64,000 bases of DNA from Ostrinia nubilalis (Eukaryota > Arthropoda > Insecta > Lepidoptera > Crambidae), in contig NC_087093.1 in the NCBI RefSeq assembly GCF_963855985.1, forward strand, positions 5,339,501 through 5,403,500, read 5' to 3'. Of the stretch, positions 24,510 to 35,520 are shown in pieces. Position 1 is the first letter of the stretch, and the number at the start of each line of letters is the position of its first letter. The notes beneath the pieces were generated by a model. The model was not told the DNA's origin and searched no databases. It saw only the letters and a program-made list of their open reading frames with translations. Made by a program: the position numbers and the translations under genes.

Positions 24510-26531
24510 GATAACTCTGGCATACAAAATTCGGGTACAAAGAAATTTAACGGTTTTAATTTAGTGCATCAAAATGTACAAGGCTTCTCCGGCAAAGACT
24601 TGGAAATTGAGTTATTTATCCAAGAATTGAATATTCATGTCTTATGTTTAACGGAACATTGGCTCAGGCAATATGAACTAATGCTGAGCATTAATAGTTA
24701 TAAGCTTATTAGTTCATTCACTAGAGAGTTAGCTATTCGTGGAGGGTCACTAATATTAATCAATGATAAATTAAAATGTAAAGAGCGTAAAGATATTGTA
24801 TCTCTCTCTGTTGAGCGAACTATTGAGCTGTCATGTGCAGAACTGGACGACTATGTTATTGTATGTGTATATAGACCCCCATCTAGTAACTATGAATTAT
24901 TTGAAACCACAATGGAAGAGGTACTTAGAAGAGTGTGTAATAGTTCAAAGAAAGTAGTTGTATGTGGAGACTTTAATATCAATATAATAGAAGATTCCTC
25001 TCTTTCAATACGGTTTTTAAATTTATTCAAATCTTTTAACTTGTTAAATCTTTTCTCTGAACCAACTAGGGTGACTCCAACATCAGCTACTTGCTTAGAC
25101 AATATATTCTGTAACTGCTTAGTGCTAGAGAAATCAATAATAAATTTTGTTAATTCTGATCATTGCGGTCAAATAGCGTCATTTCAACACCATTTTGTGC
25201 CATCGAGCAAGGAAATAGAATATAGACCAGTCACTGCATCCCAGAAAGACAAATTTAAATCTCAAATATCTAATAAGGTCCCACTTTTGCATTATTTTAA
25301 CTGTAGTATAAATATTTTATATGAGCAATTATTTGAATTAATTAAAAATGAGTTCAATAAAACTTTTCCTAAGAAAACAATTATTATTAAAAACAATAAA
25401 ACTAAATTCAGTGACTGGGCTACAGTAGGTATTTATATTAGTAGGAAAAAAATGTTTGAATTATATGGTAGAAAAGCCTATAGTAGCGACCCGGACTTTA
25501 TAGAATATGTAAAAAAATACTCAAAAGTTTTTAAACAAGTTTGTACTATGGCAAAATCTATTTACATACGTGACAAAATTAAAAACTCTGGCAACAAAAT
25601 TAAAGCTACTTGGAATTGTATTAATAAAGAAACTTGTAGAATTATATCTCGGGATGACACATTCGCATTAAAAATTGATAATAAGTATATTAAATGCAAT
25701 GATAAGGTAGCAAACGCATTCGAAGGTTACTTCTCAAATGTACCAATCATAACAACAAGCAATCTTAATTCATGTTCATATCAGGCAATGTCTCTTCTCG
25801 AGGGTTGTGTTGATGTTTGCAATAGCCCATTAAAATTTAGACAAATAGACCCCATAGTTATTATAAAAACTTTCAAAGAACTAAATATAAAAAAGACAGA
25901 GGATATATGGGGCATATCAACAGACATAATAAAACCCATCATTCCTCTTATAGCTCCCCATTTAGCTCATACCTTTAATGAATGTATTAACGAAGGTCAG
26001 TTCCCTACCCTGATGAAACATAGTAAAATCATACCATTATTTAAAGCAGGAGACAAAAGTGACCCATCCAACTTTAGACCTATATCGATACTACCTGCGC
26101 TCAGTAAAATATTTGAAAAAATTATTTTCAATCAACTACTGTCTCATTTTAACTTAAATAAACTGTTTCATGAAAAACAATATGGGTTCACAAAAGGGAA
26201 AAGTACGACCGATGCAGGGGTTGCTCTTATCAAACACATTTTCGATGCTTGGCAGGAGAAAAAAGATGCTATTGGTGTATTTTGTGACTTATCGAAGGCG
26301 TTTGACTGTGTTGATCATCAAACTCTGTTATTTAAGCTAGAACATTATGGCGTATCAGGCAAGGCCTTAAGCCTATTACACTCTTACCTCTCAGACAGAT
26401 TACAAAAAGTAAATATTCACGGAACTAACTCTTCGGGCGCCCCCCTAAAAATGGGAGTGCCCCAAGGCTCAATACTGGGACCATTGCTCTTTCTGATTTA
26501 TATAAATGATCTACCTTTTTATTCAAAGAAC
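24510..26531 (+). pseudogene. LINE ORF2, 5' part: endonuclease and fingers/palm of RT
   Basis: The frame is open from the end of ORF1. The first recognised residues are FNLVHQNVQGF (GTG at 24564 taken as residue 1). Endonuclease motifs follow: LTEHWL, YRPPSS, GDFNIN (135-140) and SDH (198-200). RT blocks follow: FRPISILP, QYGFTKGKSTTDA, DLSKAFDCVDH (KAFD 578-581) and GVPQGSILGPLLF (PQGS 633-636). Homology stops after YSKN (residue 656), just before the expected FADD catalytic block. No ATG precedes the endonuclease motif in this frame, so translation would need reinitiation after ORF1 or a lost start. The ORF runs on to a stop at 26645 through unrelated SINE sequence. Confidence 0.8.
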
Positions 26532-26540
26532 CTTTTTTTA

Positions 26541-26731
26541 AAAAAGATTATTAGTAATTTGTTATTACACAAATTACTAATACTCCCGTTAGCCCCTCGT
26601 ACTAAGCTAAATATGCTTGTGTCACGAGTGAGCTCACCACAATAGTCGAGCGGCGGCGGGGACCGAACCCGCGTTCCCCGGATCACGAGTCGGCCAGTCC
26701 GACCCCTTCACCGTTCGGCTATCGTGGCTTT
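26541..26731 (-). mobile_element. tRNA-derived SINE inside LINE ORF2
   Basis: On the minus strand from 26731 it reads agccacgatagccgaacggt (A-box-like) ... cgcgggttcggtccccgcc (B box), then a body containing ctcactcgtgacacaagc and a tail with a 13-bp hairpin (26550-26581, loop tattac). This is a pol III tRNA-type head followed by a non-tRNA body, as in lepidopteran SINEs. It lies between the QGSILG and WFTTNN segments of the LINE RT. Confidence 0.75.
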
Positions 26732-27493
26732 TGGTTTACAACTAATAATTTGCTATTAAACGCAAAAAAAACTAAATGTTTAAAATTCACTATGCCTAAT
26801 GTCAAACAAGTTAATACTAATATTACAGTAAATAATGAACGCATTGAACTGATAAACTCTACTGTCTTTCTAGGTATTACCCTAGACTGTAAATTACAAT
26901 GGGGCCCCCATATTGCTGCCTTGGCGGGAAGACTTAGTTCAGCTGCCTTTGCGGTGAGAAAGATCAGAAACTTGACTGATGTTGAAACAGCAAGGCTTGT
27001 ATATTTTAGTTATTTTCATAGTATTATGTCTTATGGTCTTTTACTGTGGGGCTCAGCAGCAGACATAGAATCAATTTTCATTTTACAGAAAAGAGCTGTC
27101 CGGGCAATATACGGTCTTAAACCACGTGACTCGCTTAGAGAAGTTTTTAAAGAAATCAATATATTGACTGTGGCTTCGCAATACATATTTGATAACATTA
27201 TGTATGTCCGTAAACATATACATTTATTTACTAAGAAAAGTGACGTCCACTCATTTAACACGAGACATAAGAATAAACTTGCTGTTCCATCATTTAGGTT
27301 GCATAAGATAGGTAATTCATTCTTGGGGAAATGTATTACCATATTTAACAAAATACCACACAACCTTGTCGAATTGCCAATAAACAAATTTATGATACAT
27401 ATAAAAAATACCCTTATGTCCAAAGGGTACTACAAGGTTCGAGACTATATTGATGACAAGGATGCGTGGTCAGTTCAGTCTGCACATATTTGA
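26732..27493 (+). pseudogene. LINE ORF2, 3' part: RT thumb and C-terminus
   Basis: It resumes at WFTTNNLLLNAKKTKCLKF, then FLGITLDCKLQW (RT thumb block), then SYFHSIMSYGLLLWG and LQKRAVRAIYGLKPRDS, the usual C-terminal region of CR1/Jockey ORF2, ending at TGA 27491-27493. It is in a different frame from the 5' part (offset +2), and roughly 30 residues including FADD are absent. No start codon belongs here; this is the continuation of one broken ORF. Confidence 0.8.
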
Positions 27494-27970
27494 TGTACTT
27501 AAATTTGACTATTCTTACCGTTAGATAATTCCTGGCAATAAGTGGTGACTGAGTTTGTTCCGGCGTTTCTTCTCAGCACTTGCCATATGTTTGTCTCGAA
27601 GCGCTGGTAGGGCCCAAAAGATAAGGAGACATGTAAAGTGCCCCATAAGGGCTACCTTTTCTTTTTTTTATTATTTTCTTGACGTTCATAAGTGCCACTT
27701 GTGGTCTAAACTGAATAAATATTTTTGATTTTGATTTTGATTTTTTGATAATGTACAGCCATAGTGAACTTAAGGCTGTCTAATTTGTGCCCAAACTGGT
27801 TCTATAAAAGCATTATAGCAAGCTATACAGCTCGTATACAGCTGACATACACAGCTTGTGGAGTACATGTGAACGACTAGTAAACTCTTAAATGGAGTAA
27901 AATGTTACTTGGGATATGCATAATAATTATGTTAACATGGGCTACAGCTAACCTAATCTAACACCCTGTA

Positions 27971-28617
27971 TAAATAGTTAGTTGTAATTATTTTTATAAA
28001 AATAAAAGAGCGCTTACTGTTACAAAAACAACACATCGTCCGTTTATTACTGTGTCACATTCGCGACACCCCCGACTTTTGCATGTCGAGCGCATACCGA
28101 GATTTGAATTTCGAAGGAAAGCTCGCGTTTCGTCCGTTTATATGAAGTAACAATACTGTATACCTAATAGATAGTATGTATTACCGTGCCTCTCTCTGAT
28201 CCAGTGCTGTTGACAGATCCTTAATTTTTTTTTAAATCTAGTAGTTTTTAATTTTTCAGCCAGAGTCACTCTAGATTCTTTCTTAGTAAAATTGTGTAAC
28301 CTTTTTTGACATATCCAAGACCTGACCATATTTAAAAAGAAAAAGAAGACTTTGACATTAAAGTGTCATTCTCGACAATGCGTTAGGGGTGGTAAGCATT
28401 GCACCGCCTATGTCACGGTAATACTATCATACAGTATTGTAACTTCATATAAACGGACGAAACGCGAGCTTTCCTTCGAAATTCAAATCTCGGTATGCGC
28501 TCGACATGCAGAAGTCGGGGGTGTCGCGAATGTGTCACAGTAATAAACTGACGATGTGTTGTTTTGTAAACAGTAAGTGTTTTTTTTTTATAAAAATAAT
28601 TACAAGTAAACTATTTA
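27971..28617. mobile_element. Foldback element with about 215-bp arms
   Basis: The arms at about 27971-28191 and 28404-28617 are inverse copies: one contains cacccccgacttttgcatgt and the other acatgcagaagtcgggggtg, and both carry agctcgcgtttcgtccgttt or its complement. The loop is about 210 bp. The inner ends share caatactgtat...tattaccgtg. MITE copies of the CAGGGTGTTAGG family abut both outer ends, so the whole locus is symmetrical from about 27914 to 28680. No coding potential. Confidence 0.8.
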
Positions 28618-28619
28618 TA

Positions 28620-28878
28620 CAGGGTGTTAGGTAAATGGGCTTATAAGCCGACACTAGCCCATGTTAACATTGTATGTAAATAGTAGGTATGGTTGGTGTA
28701 GTCAGTGATATCATATTTTTTTAATTTTCATACAAAATAAAATTATTAAAATCAGATTTGTATGAAAATTAAAATGATTAAAATGCTAATATCAATTTTC
28801 TGACTTCACCATACCATTTATATGCACACGTTAACATGGGCCAGTGTCTGCTTATAAAGCCATTTACCTAACACTCTG
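28620..28878. mobile_element. CAGGGTGTTAGG MITE, copy flanking the foldback
   Basis: It starts cagggtgttaggtaaatggg and ends cccatttacctaacactctg-like, flanked by TA. Its centre is palindromic and close to the 18187 and 54932 copies. Confidence 0.9.
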
Positions 28879-28879
28879 T

Positions 28880-31050
28880 ATAATAAATCAAGCATTTTGT
28901 ACGCCTCAGTCGAGGCGCATACATTTTACGGTCGCAAATTTATAATATTTGTCACTAAATCTTAACACAAATATATTTTTTTAGTTAAATCTACTAATGA
29001 CAAGACAACATGCATTTTTATCCTATTTCATTCACAAAGTATTTTGTTTGTCAAAATAAAATAAAAAATTACAATCACAAAATACATTCACAAAACTAGA
29101 TAGAAATTCTTAGTAGGCAGATGTAGTGAAAATAGGGTCTGCAGGTGGGCAGCCCTATCGCATGTTGTCATAGGGTGACGTACCGCGCGGCTGTTGACAT
29201 TTATTTAAAAAATATGGCCGAGTTGGAATACTGTATAGATAGTATTACCGTGCCTATGTCTATGTTTATGTTCCACGCGAAAATATGGAGGTAATATAAA
29301 TAATTAATTTCTCAGCCATTTCTTGATGGATTTCAAGAATAACTTCACCGGCTTTAGTTTTGGTCTATATTTTAATCCCATTCAGTGAAATCTAATGTTT
29401 TCAACATCACGAAACTTGTCCATTGTATAATATTCTAAGCAAATCCTACCTAATTAATAGACAAATATTTCGGAAACAACTAGGTACACCATCCACGACT
29501 TACTAATCAGAATTTCAATAATTACTCTTGAGACAGAATACAATTCGTCGGCCGAACAAGAAGTGCTTCTCAAGCAAACTCTGTTACTCTGGACTAAGCT
29601 TAATTGCTGGTTCAGATAACGGATAATGGTTTTCTAGTTTTGTAGTTAAATACTGTTTTTGCTCGTTCGTGACCTTTCACTGAGCTGTTGGATTTAAGGC
29701 TAAATAGGATTGTTGTAAATCGACTTCACGGGCCAATTTATTTTAATTGGAAATGGCGCAATCGTGAACTTAATTCGCTTAACATCTTCAGTATTAAGAA
29801 ATCATACTCCTATTCTATGGAAATATTGAATTATCTCAAAACCTTTTTTTTTTTTCATTGAAGTAATATTACTACGTAGTACATTATAACTCAATGTTTT
29901 TTTTAAATAACATAAAATAATTATAAGAAGTTAAAAATTATTGAAAAACTTGAAGTTTCCAAATAAATATTAAATTGATATATTATATTAGTTATTATGC
30001 TCTATGTCTACGAATTTCATCAAATAAATATCCTACGAAATTATTATTTCCAATATTACATAATTATTCAATATTATATTCAATGTATAAGCTTGACTCT
30101 TCGAGAGACACAGTCTTCTTTGGTTGTTTGGCGAGATTCTAATTAGAAACAAATTATAACTTCTGAACCCGTCAAGTTGAAGGTCCACGTGGAGTGAAAA
30201 TATGGGCATATTACACCAGCAGTTAGAGCAAGTTCTACTGAAACATAACACAAGCGGCATGCAATGAATAAGCCAGTGTGGGTCCGTGTTATGCGAGCGG
30301 GTGCGGTGAAATTCAGTATAACGGTAGCTCAACTTGAATCGGTAAACTATGCTCTTAGCCATTGTAATTCGGACTTTGTAATGCTATTCGCTTTGGTCAA
30401 AATCAAACTATTGGCATTTCAGCTCAGCTTCAAGTAGCAATAATGATAATCGACCGATAAAGACTGTAAAAATTGAAAAAAAAAGTAAAAATGTTATGAA
30501 ATTTAAAAATTATTTACTTGTGATTTAATGTCATTTTTTTCATACAAAAATAATTACGTTTTAATTGATAAGAAAATACGAACATTGCCAGAAGTGGAGT
30601 TAACAGTAAAATTAAGATGTTGTAGGATATCTTTGCTTGCAGCACGAAACAATAAAAATACATCATTGTTACATTTTCATAAAATATGTTGAACCACCGT
30701 CTAAGCTAGAACAAGCTTAGAACTCTGTTTACAATCTTTTATTCAGCTTCACCTGTCCCGGTGTCTTTCTGTATCATAAAATTTTAGACGCTTCCCAGAG
30801 TTTAAATAAAATGTTGTATACGCAGGTTACCTTTTCCTGAATAGCAATATACAATGAATTTTTGTGCAGGGCTCATGATGCAGATGGTTGCTAAAGTATC
30901 GTTTGTACCTATTAAATTATAATGTAGTCTAGCGTTACTTTTCTGTCTTACCTGGTTCTGGATGCTTAATTACCTGGTTACAGCTACTTTACGAGAATTG
31001 CCAAATTATGGGTATGTATGCACATGCTATAACTGTTTTTTTTTTGTCCA
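28880..31050. other. Rest of the large intron, little recognised
   Basis: Around 29225-29255 an actgtat-agatagtattaccgtgcc motif repeats the inner-arm end of the foldback at 28.2 kb. Otherwise this is AT-rich intron ending in the tttttttgtccacag acceptor of exon C. Confidence 0.45.
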
Positions 31051-31053
31051 CAG

Positions 31054-31173
31054 GCACACTCACAACACGTGCTGCACAGAGTGGACGGCAAGACGCCGGG
31101 CGGACTCATGACCGCCTACAGCACCATCCAGTTTATAGTCCAGAAACACCACTTCATTCGAGGGAAAATTAAG
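31054..31173 (+). CDS. beat: Beat-like exon C: middle of Ig domain 2
   Basis: The acceptor tttttttgtccacag precedes GCACACTCACAA and the donor is ATTAAG/gtaagg. It is exactly 40 codons, phase 0 to 0: AHSQHVLHRVDGKTPGG..., then the hydrophobic strand STIQFIVQKHHFIRGKIK. It supplies the middle strands of Ig2 between the two cysteines. It is separated from exon B by a 23.6-kb intron and from exon D by only 254 bp. Confidence 0.85.
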
Positions 31174-31427
31174 GTAAGGCATCTACAGGTGGATAATTTG
31201 CATAAATTGTTCAACTGTCACACTAGTTACCTATTCCTAACTAAGGGTTGGTAACGAATCTTTCTTCTTCACAGTCGTTACACTTTTGATTCAGTGGTTG
31301 TGGTCATCATTGGTAGTGATTTTTAAAGGGTGGATCTTTGCTCAAATTAAAGAAAAAAGTTTTTACAAACGTCTGGGCCAAGCGGCTGCCAATTTGTTTT
31401 TTTTAATAAATATTTATTTCCACACAG

Positions 31428-31572
31428 ATACGGTGCACGGCGAACATGTACACCATATACCTTCAGAGCCTCGAGAAGAGCGCGGAGGAGGAACGGGTGC
31501 CCACCACGCCCACCAGCCCGCCCGAAGTGCACGAAGCCATCGTCTACTCCATACACCGCCTGCCCGAGAGCA
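31428..31572 (+). CDS. beat: Beat-like exon D: end of Ig domain 2 and linker
   Basis: The acceptor is atttatttccacacag/ATACGG and the donor is GAGAGCA/gtaagt. The exon encodes IRCTANMYTIYLQSLEKSA (second Ig2 cysteine and G strand), then an acidic and Pro/Thr-rich linker (EEERVPTTPTSPPEVHEA) and IVYSIHRLPES. It ends one base into a codon (A), which exon E completes as Asn. Reading through the donor would give only SKYF and a stop, so splicing to the hydrophobic tail exon is the better model. The exon is more GC-rich than its surroundings, as are the other coding exons. Confidence 0.8.
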
Positions 31573-31659
31573 GTAAGTACTTTTGAACTAGTGTATAATA
31601 TAGACCCGGTTTCTGAATTAAGATTTTTGGTTTGAGCGTGCTCATCAAGTATGAACTTT

Positions 31660-31850
31660 TTATATGTGAGCGCGTGGATCCCGTTTTACCTCCTTAGGGA
31701 TTGAATTTTGTAAAATCCCGTCTTAGTGAGCACCTAATACGTTCTAAAAGGAACCCCCATGCAAAATTTGAGACTCCCTGGCACTTGTAGTTTCTGAGAT
31801 TTCGTGATGAGTGAGTCAGTCAGTGACCTTTCGCTTTTAGTATAGATTCA
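31660..31850 (+). repeat. RTE-like 3' tail in the intron after exon D
   Basis: It contains gtggatcccgttttacctcc, a gtagtttctgagatttcgtg block and gtgagtcagtcagtgacctt, and ends cttttagtatagat. This is the usual order in lepidopteran RTE-derived 3' ends. Confidence 0.65.
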
Positions 31851-31999
31851 TTCTTTACTAGAAGATGAACACGCTCAAGCTGTAATTATAAGCCGCAGAC
31901 TCTTCTCTGATAGCTTTTAGAGCGGAAAGGTTATCACGTGGTGACCAGGCACCGAAAGACACTTGTCTTGGTAATGCAGCGGACAGCAGGCATCCCACT

Positions 32000-34050
32000 C
32001 GATGGAACTATCTTCTTCTTGTCGCGTCGACAACAAATCTACACAGTGCCAGCCCAAAACTCTGCTACAAGAGTGGCGTCATGATGAAACTATGATCTCG
32101 TGAAGGTCACAAAGTATGAAGAGAGAGATCTTTGGGCGGGGCGGCTGAAAAGTAGTCTGTCATGAAATAATAAAGTACTTACGTTAGTTTTCAGATTAAG
32201 CAGATTTGTTGATGACCACCTCATACTAAATTACCAATTCTCTCTGAAATAAAAAAGAAACTCAGAAACTTTTCATTAGTTTTCCGAGATCGTTAAATAT
32301 GTATTAGGTACTACGCTCTACAATCCCTAACGAGCACAAAGATGTCACTGGAGAATAATAAAGAGATTTGATCTTTTAAAGTTACAATGCTTACATTTTT
32401 TGTACTATTAAAGTGACTTTTTACCTGTCTGTTCCGACAAACTGACAGTCTAATTAGACGTTTTTACAAGCATTATTTTCATCTACCCACCTCACGGCAT
32501 CTTATTTGTCATTTCCCTGTATTTAACAACCTGGGTATAGTACGGGTCTAATCGTGTCAAAGAGGTTTTAGTATGACTTTGTGGCTCTTTTGAGGTAGGT
32601 ATAAAATATAAGCCCCACAAAATAAAGTTACAGATCCTTTGAATTTATCTTCAAATTACATGACAATAGCATCACTTTAAGATGCTCTATGCGTGAGCAG
32701 CTCTGATATAAAACCAAACAAGTCCTATAAAGTCAAAATTTAACAACATACTCTTGTTTGTTAAAGGAAATATTGAGCTTCTTGTTTTTACTGCCAAAAA
32801 CTTTCCCGCGGAACAAAGCTTATTTTATTTCGTCAAAAACAATTAAGTACCTTATCTTGGGAACTTCTGTATCCAGTACGTATTATTTTTCACTCTTTTC
32901 GTTCAAAGTACTGACATAAAAAGTGTTTTATGTCTTGAGATGGAACAAAAACTGAACTGTATTGTACCCAGTTGCCTTTTTGTATTCAGCCCCTACTATA
33001 ATAATTTACATTTTGCGGTTAAGATTACAAGTTGAAAAGAGCTTCGAGCAATGCTCAAGATTTTTATTAGTAATAATATTGATTAATTTCACCTGTTATG
33101 AATATTAAACTTTATGAATATCCGGGAAAGGTCATACTGTTATAAATGGACAGACCTTTTTTTTCTTTATCCCTGTTTATGATATTTCACAAGTTGTAAT
33201 TTTAATTGTATTAAATTAAATCTATTGTAGTAATTCCTAAATCACATGACCACATGATAATAGTTGCTTGTAGATATATTATTTTTAGCAAAAGCTCATA
33301 TGTACTGGTTAGGCAAATGAAATTTGACACTATTTGAAAGCCAACTGACCTAAAAAAGAATTTTATGTTGTGAAAAGAGCAGGCCATTTATCCCCAACAT
33401 CAATTCCACAAAAGGAATATTTTTGATTCTCGATTCAAAAATATATTTCGGTTTCATTGCTTTTAGCCCAATCCCATAATAGTGTTACCTAATTTGTCAA
33501 CCTTATCTAATCTCATTAAATAGACATAGTTACCTAAACTAGTGCTACTTTACGTTGGTATTCAATATTTTAAGTGCCAATTAGCAAAACAAAAGACGAT
33601 CCTTGGGTTGAGATCCGTCCACAATGCGGATTTTCGTTAATTAATCATCGACACACCATTAACATTTCACAATAGACTTCATCGCTTAGACTGTCGACCG
33701 TAAATTACGCCTTGTTTTAAAACTAGTCATGCCTGGGTCTGCAAGTCTTCGGTGTAACTTTACACTCGCTTCAAAATTCAATTTTCGAGCTGGATTAATA
33801 CGTTGTTTAGGTGTTAGGGTACCTAAGCTCGCGATGAAAGCGAGGCTAGTGTCACGATGCCTCCACTCTGTGACGCGACTTTGAAAGTTGCCAAGAGTCG
33901 TAGCTTTGTCACATCTAATCTCGCAGCTTAACAAACTCCTGTTCAAGTTTAAATATTATCGTGTTAAGTGTACTTATAAACAGGAAAACCTTGGATACAG
34001 AACGCGTTAATTTATGAAATACCTCACTTTACTTTGGATTGAAACTACTC
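32000..34050. other. Intron between exons D and E, no feature recognised
   Basis: AT-rich intron sequence. The ORF-like stretch around 33690-33950 has no recognisable domain. Confidence 0.4.
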
Positions 34051-34059
34051 CTTAGAACG

Positions 34060-35520
34060 TAGGGCTTGCAAAATCGGATAGTTTTCAATTCCGGAACAGA
34101 TTTCCGATATTGGGCACTCAACTCCGGAATTCCGGAACTAGTTCCGGAGTTGGTTAAAAAAAGAAAGCGCCACCCGACAAACATGTAGGTACACGTATGT
34201 GGCATCCACTTCAGGACCTTGTCCCATCGGCCGTCTGTTCTACGTACTATGTGCCCTGCCCATTGCCACTTCAGCTTGCAAATCCGACCGCTATGTCAGG
34301 CGACTAGTAATCTCCACATTTCTGGTTCGATCTCGAAAAGAAACACCGAGCATTAGCCCTCTTCATAGCACGCTGTGCGACTTTGAGCTTATTATAAGGC
34401 CTATTTATAGAGAGAGGCCACGTTTTCAAAACATAATGTCATCACTACTGGTAACACTCACTAATTGTAGACTTTCGTCTTTGAGTACTGAGGTGTTTTG
34501 GTTGAAAAGATGTTATGTAGTTTCTCGTACGCTCCCCAGCCGAGTTGGATTCGACGTATTATAACGTAATATAGAATCGCCCTCGTGCTCAGCCAGGCTC
34601 AAAGACCTTCTAATAGTCCAAGAACGCCAGTCATAATGGCAAGTTAGACTCTTCGGTCTTCTGTATAACCTGCCGTAGCGTATAGATGTGGTATATGGTA
34701 CTGTTAACCTTTTCGATAACCGGCTTCCTCGAGAGGCTATAAGTCATCGAACCTACGCGCGAGACTATTCGTGATGACTCTCAAAAACAGCTTGTAGACA
34801 TGACTCAGAACCCAGATGGGCCTGTAATTCCTTAATAAGGCTTTTACCCCTGTCTTGAAGAAAAACACCACTACTCCTCTGTTCCATGCCTCTGGCATTA
34901 TTCCCTGGAGAAGACGAAGTTACAGAGTCTCTGAAGGACTTTCAGTATCGGTTTTCCACCCGCCGCGATCAGAAGCTCCGAGGTTATTCCATCATCACCC
35001 GGTGCCTTGTTGTTTTTTAGTTGTATGAGAGCCATCCTAATCTCGTATAGGCTGATGTCCGGGATATCTTCGATATATTGTCGAGTTAGCTTAGCTCTTG
35101 GTGGAACTATCCTGTGGTTGAGCTATTAACAGGTTAGGTGACCGTGGTATATAGCTGTCCATAAAAACTTTTCGATCTCTCCCAGAACCCTTTGTTGATG
35201 TTACATTACCGTCCGCTGTCTTTAGCTTCGTCAGCTGGCTTTGCTAGAGTTGTCTCTTGCGAACATTTTGGAGCTTTGATTCTTCTCTATCGCCTCTTTA
35301 ATACTATTAGTAATAAAATTGCGAATACATGACTGTCTCGAGGACTTCCTTATAGAAGGACCGATTTGGATAAAAATCATTTTGAAAACTTAAAATAATT
35401 TATGAAAAATTTCAATATCGGAATGCGATATTGGCTTCAGTTCCGGAATTGAAATATCGGAAAACACCTATCCGGAATTCCGGAGTTACGAAATTCCGGA
35501 ATTCCGGTATTCAAGCCCTA
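34060..35520. mobile_element. hAT-like element with exact 8-bp target duplication
   Basis: TTAGAACG flanks both sides (34052-34059 and 35521-35528). The ends are tagggcttgcaaaatcgg and, inverted, tagggcttgaataccgg. The first and last 100-180 bp carry repeated ttccggaatt / ttccgatatt motifs, like transposase-binding subterminal repeats of hAT elements. The middle is occupied by a minus-strand RTE-type LINE fragment rather than a transposase. Confidence 0.85.
34190..35260 (-). pseudogene. RTE-type LINE endonuclease/RT fragment inside the hAT element
   Basis: Minus-strand translation with several frame changes and stops gives NNKAPGDDG-like text, then GIMPEAWNRGVVVFFFK, LLRNYRPIWVLSHVYKLF, ARRFDDL and near the end LGVSLRDRTRN, KLKWQWAGH-like text and RRTDGRWDKVLKW. 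These are landmarks of the lepidopteran endonuclease-reverse transcriptase family (RTE-like). The catalytic DD block is not readable. It is truncated at both ends and long dead. Confidence 0.7.

Larger units (their letters stand above)
21940..27748 (+). mobile_element. CR1-like non-LTR retrotransposon (LINE), nearly full length
   Basis: A GC-rich 5' region begins near 21940 (the exact start is not defined) and leads to ORF1 (22936), ORF2 (about 24510) and a 3' end with AATAAA (27714-27719) and a (TTTTGA)n tail (27723-27748). ORF1 with coiled coils plus an SGNH-like domain, and ORF2 with AP-like endonuclease and RT, place it in the CR1/Jockey group. It is dead because the RT centre is replaced by a SINE and the reading frame is shifted. 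I could not identify target-site duplications. Confidence 0.85.
20366..27913. mobile_element. 7.5-kb element with 31-bp terminal inverted repeats, unidentified
   Basis: The left end cccgagtagcattttactcc (20366-20396 in all) and the right end (reverse complement cccaagtaacattttactcc, 27883-27913) match over 31 bp with two differences, and the bounds coincide with the break in the host MITE. Subterminal DNA on both sides carries recurring short motifs (gttcaca, agctgtat, gcattata). No long target duplication is visible; at most an AT is shared. The inside holds a decayed ORF (20975-21235) and a LINE inserted later, so the original element was roughly 1.7-1.9 kb. Superfamily unknown. Confidence 0.7.
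20313..27968. mobile_element. CAGGGTGTTAGG MITE copy split by a 7.5-kb insertion
   Basis: The left piece (20313-20365) ends ...gacttcaccatacca-at. The right piece (27914-27968) resumes atatgcataataattatgtt and ends ctaacaccctg, then ta. In intact copies these pieces are contiguous (ccataccatttatatgcata), so the DNA between 20366 and 27913 entered this MITE. The first half of this copy is missing on the left. Confidence 0.75.

Noticed and set aside
26640..26731. Functional tRNA gene on the minus strand
   Set aside because: A- and B-box-like motifs exist, but the acceptor and anticodon stems do not fold properly and a SINE body and tail follow.
27031..27423. 130-residue minus-strand ORF
   Set aside because: It is the antisense shadow of the LINE ORF2 C-terminus.
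31554..31590. Exon D as the last exon (read-through SKYF and stop)
   Set aside because: A strong gtaagt donor is present and exon E continues in exact phase with a hydrophobic tail, stop and AATAAA.
33686..33946. 86-residue minus-strand ORF in the intron before the hAT element
   Set aside because: No recognisable domain and no splice or start context; it is probably chance.
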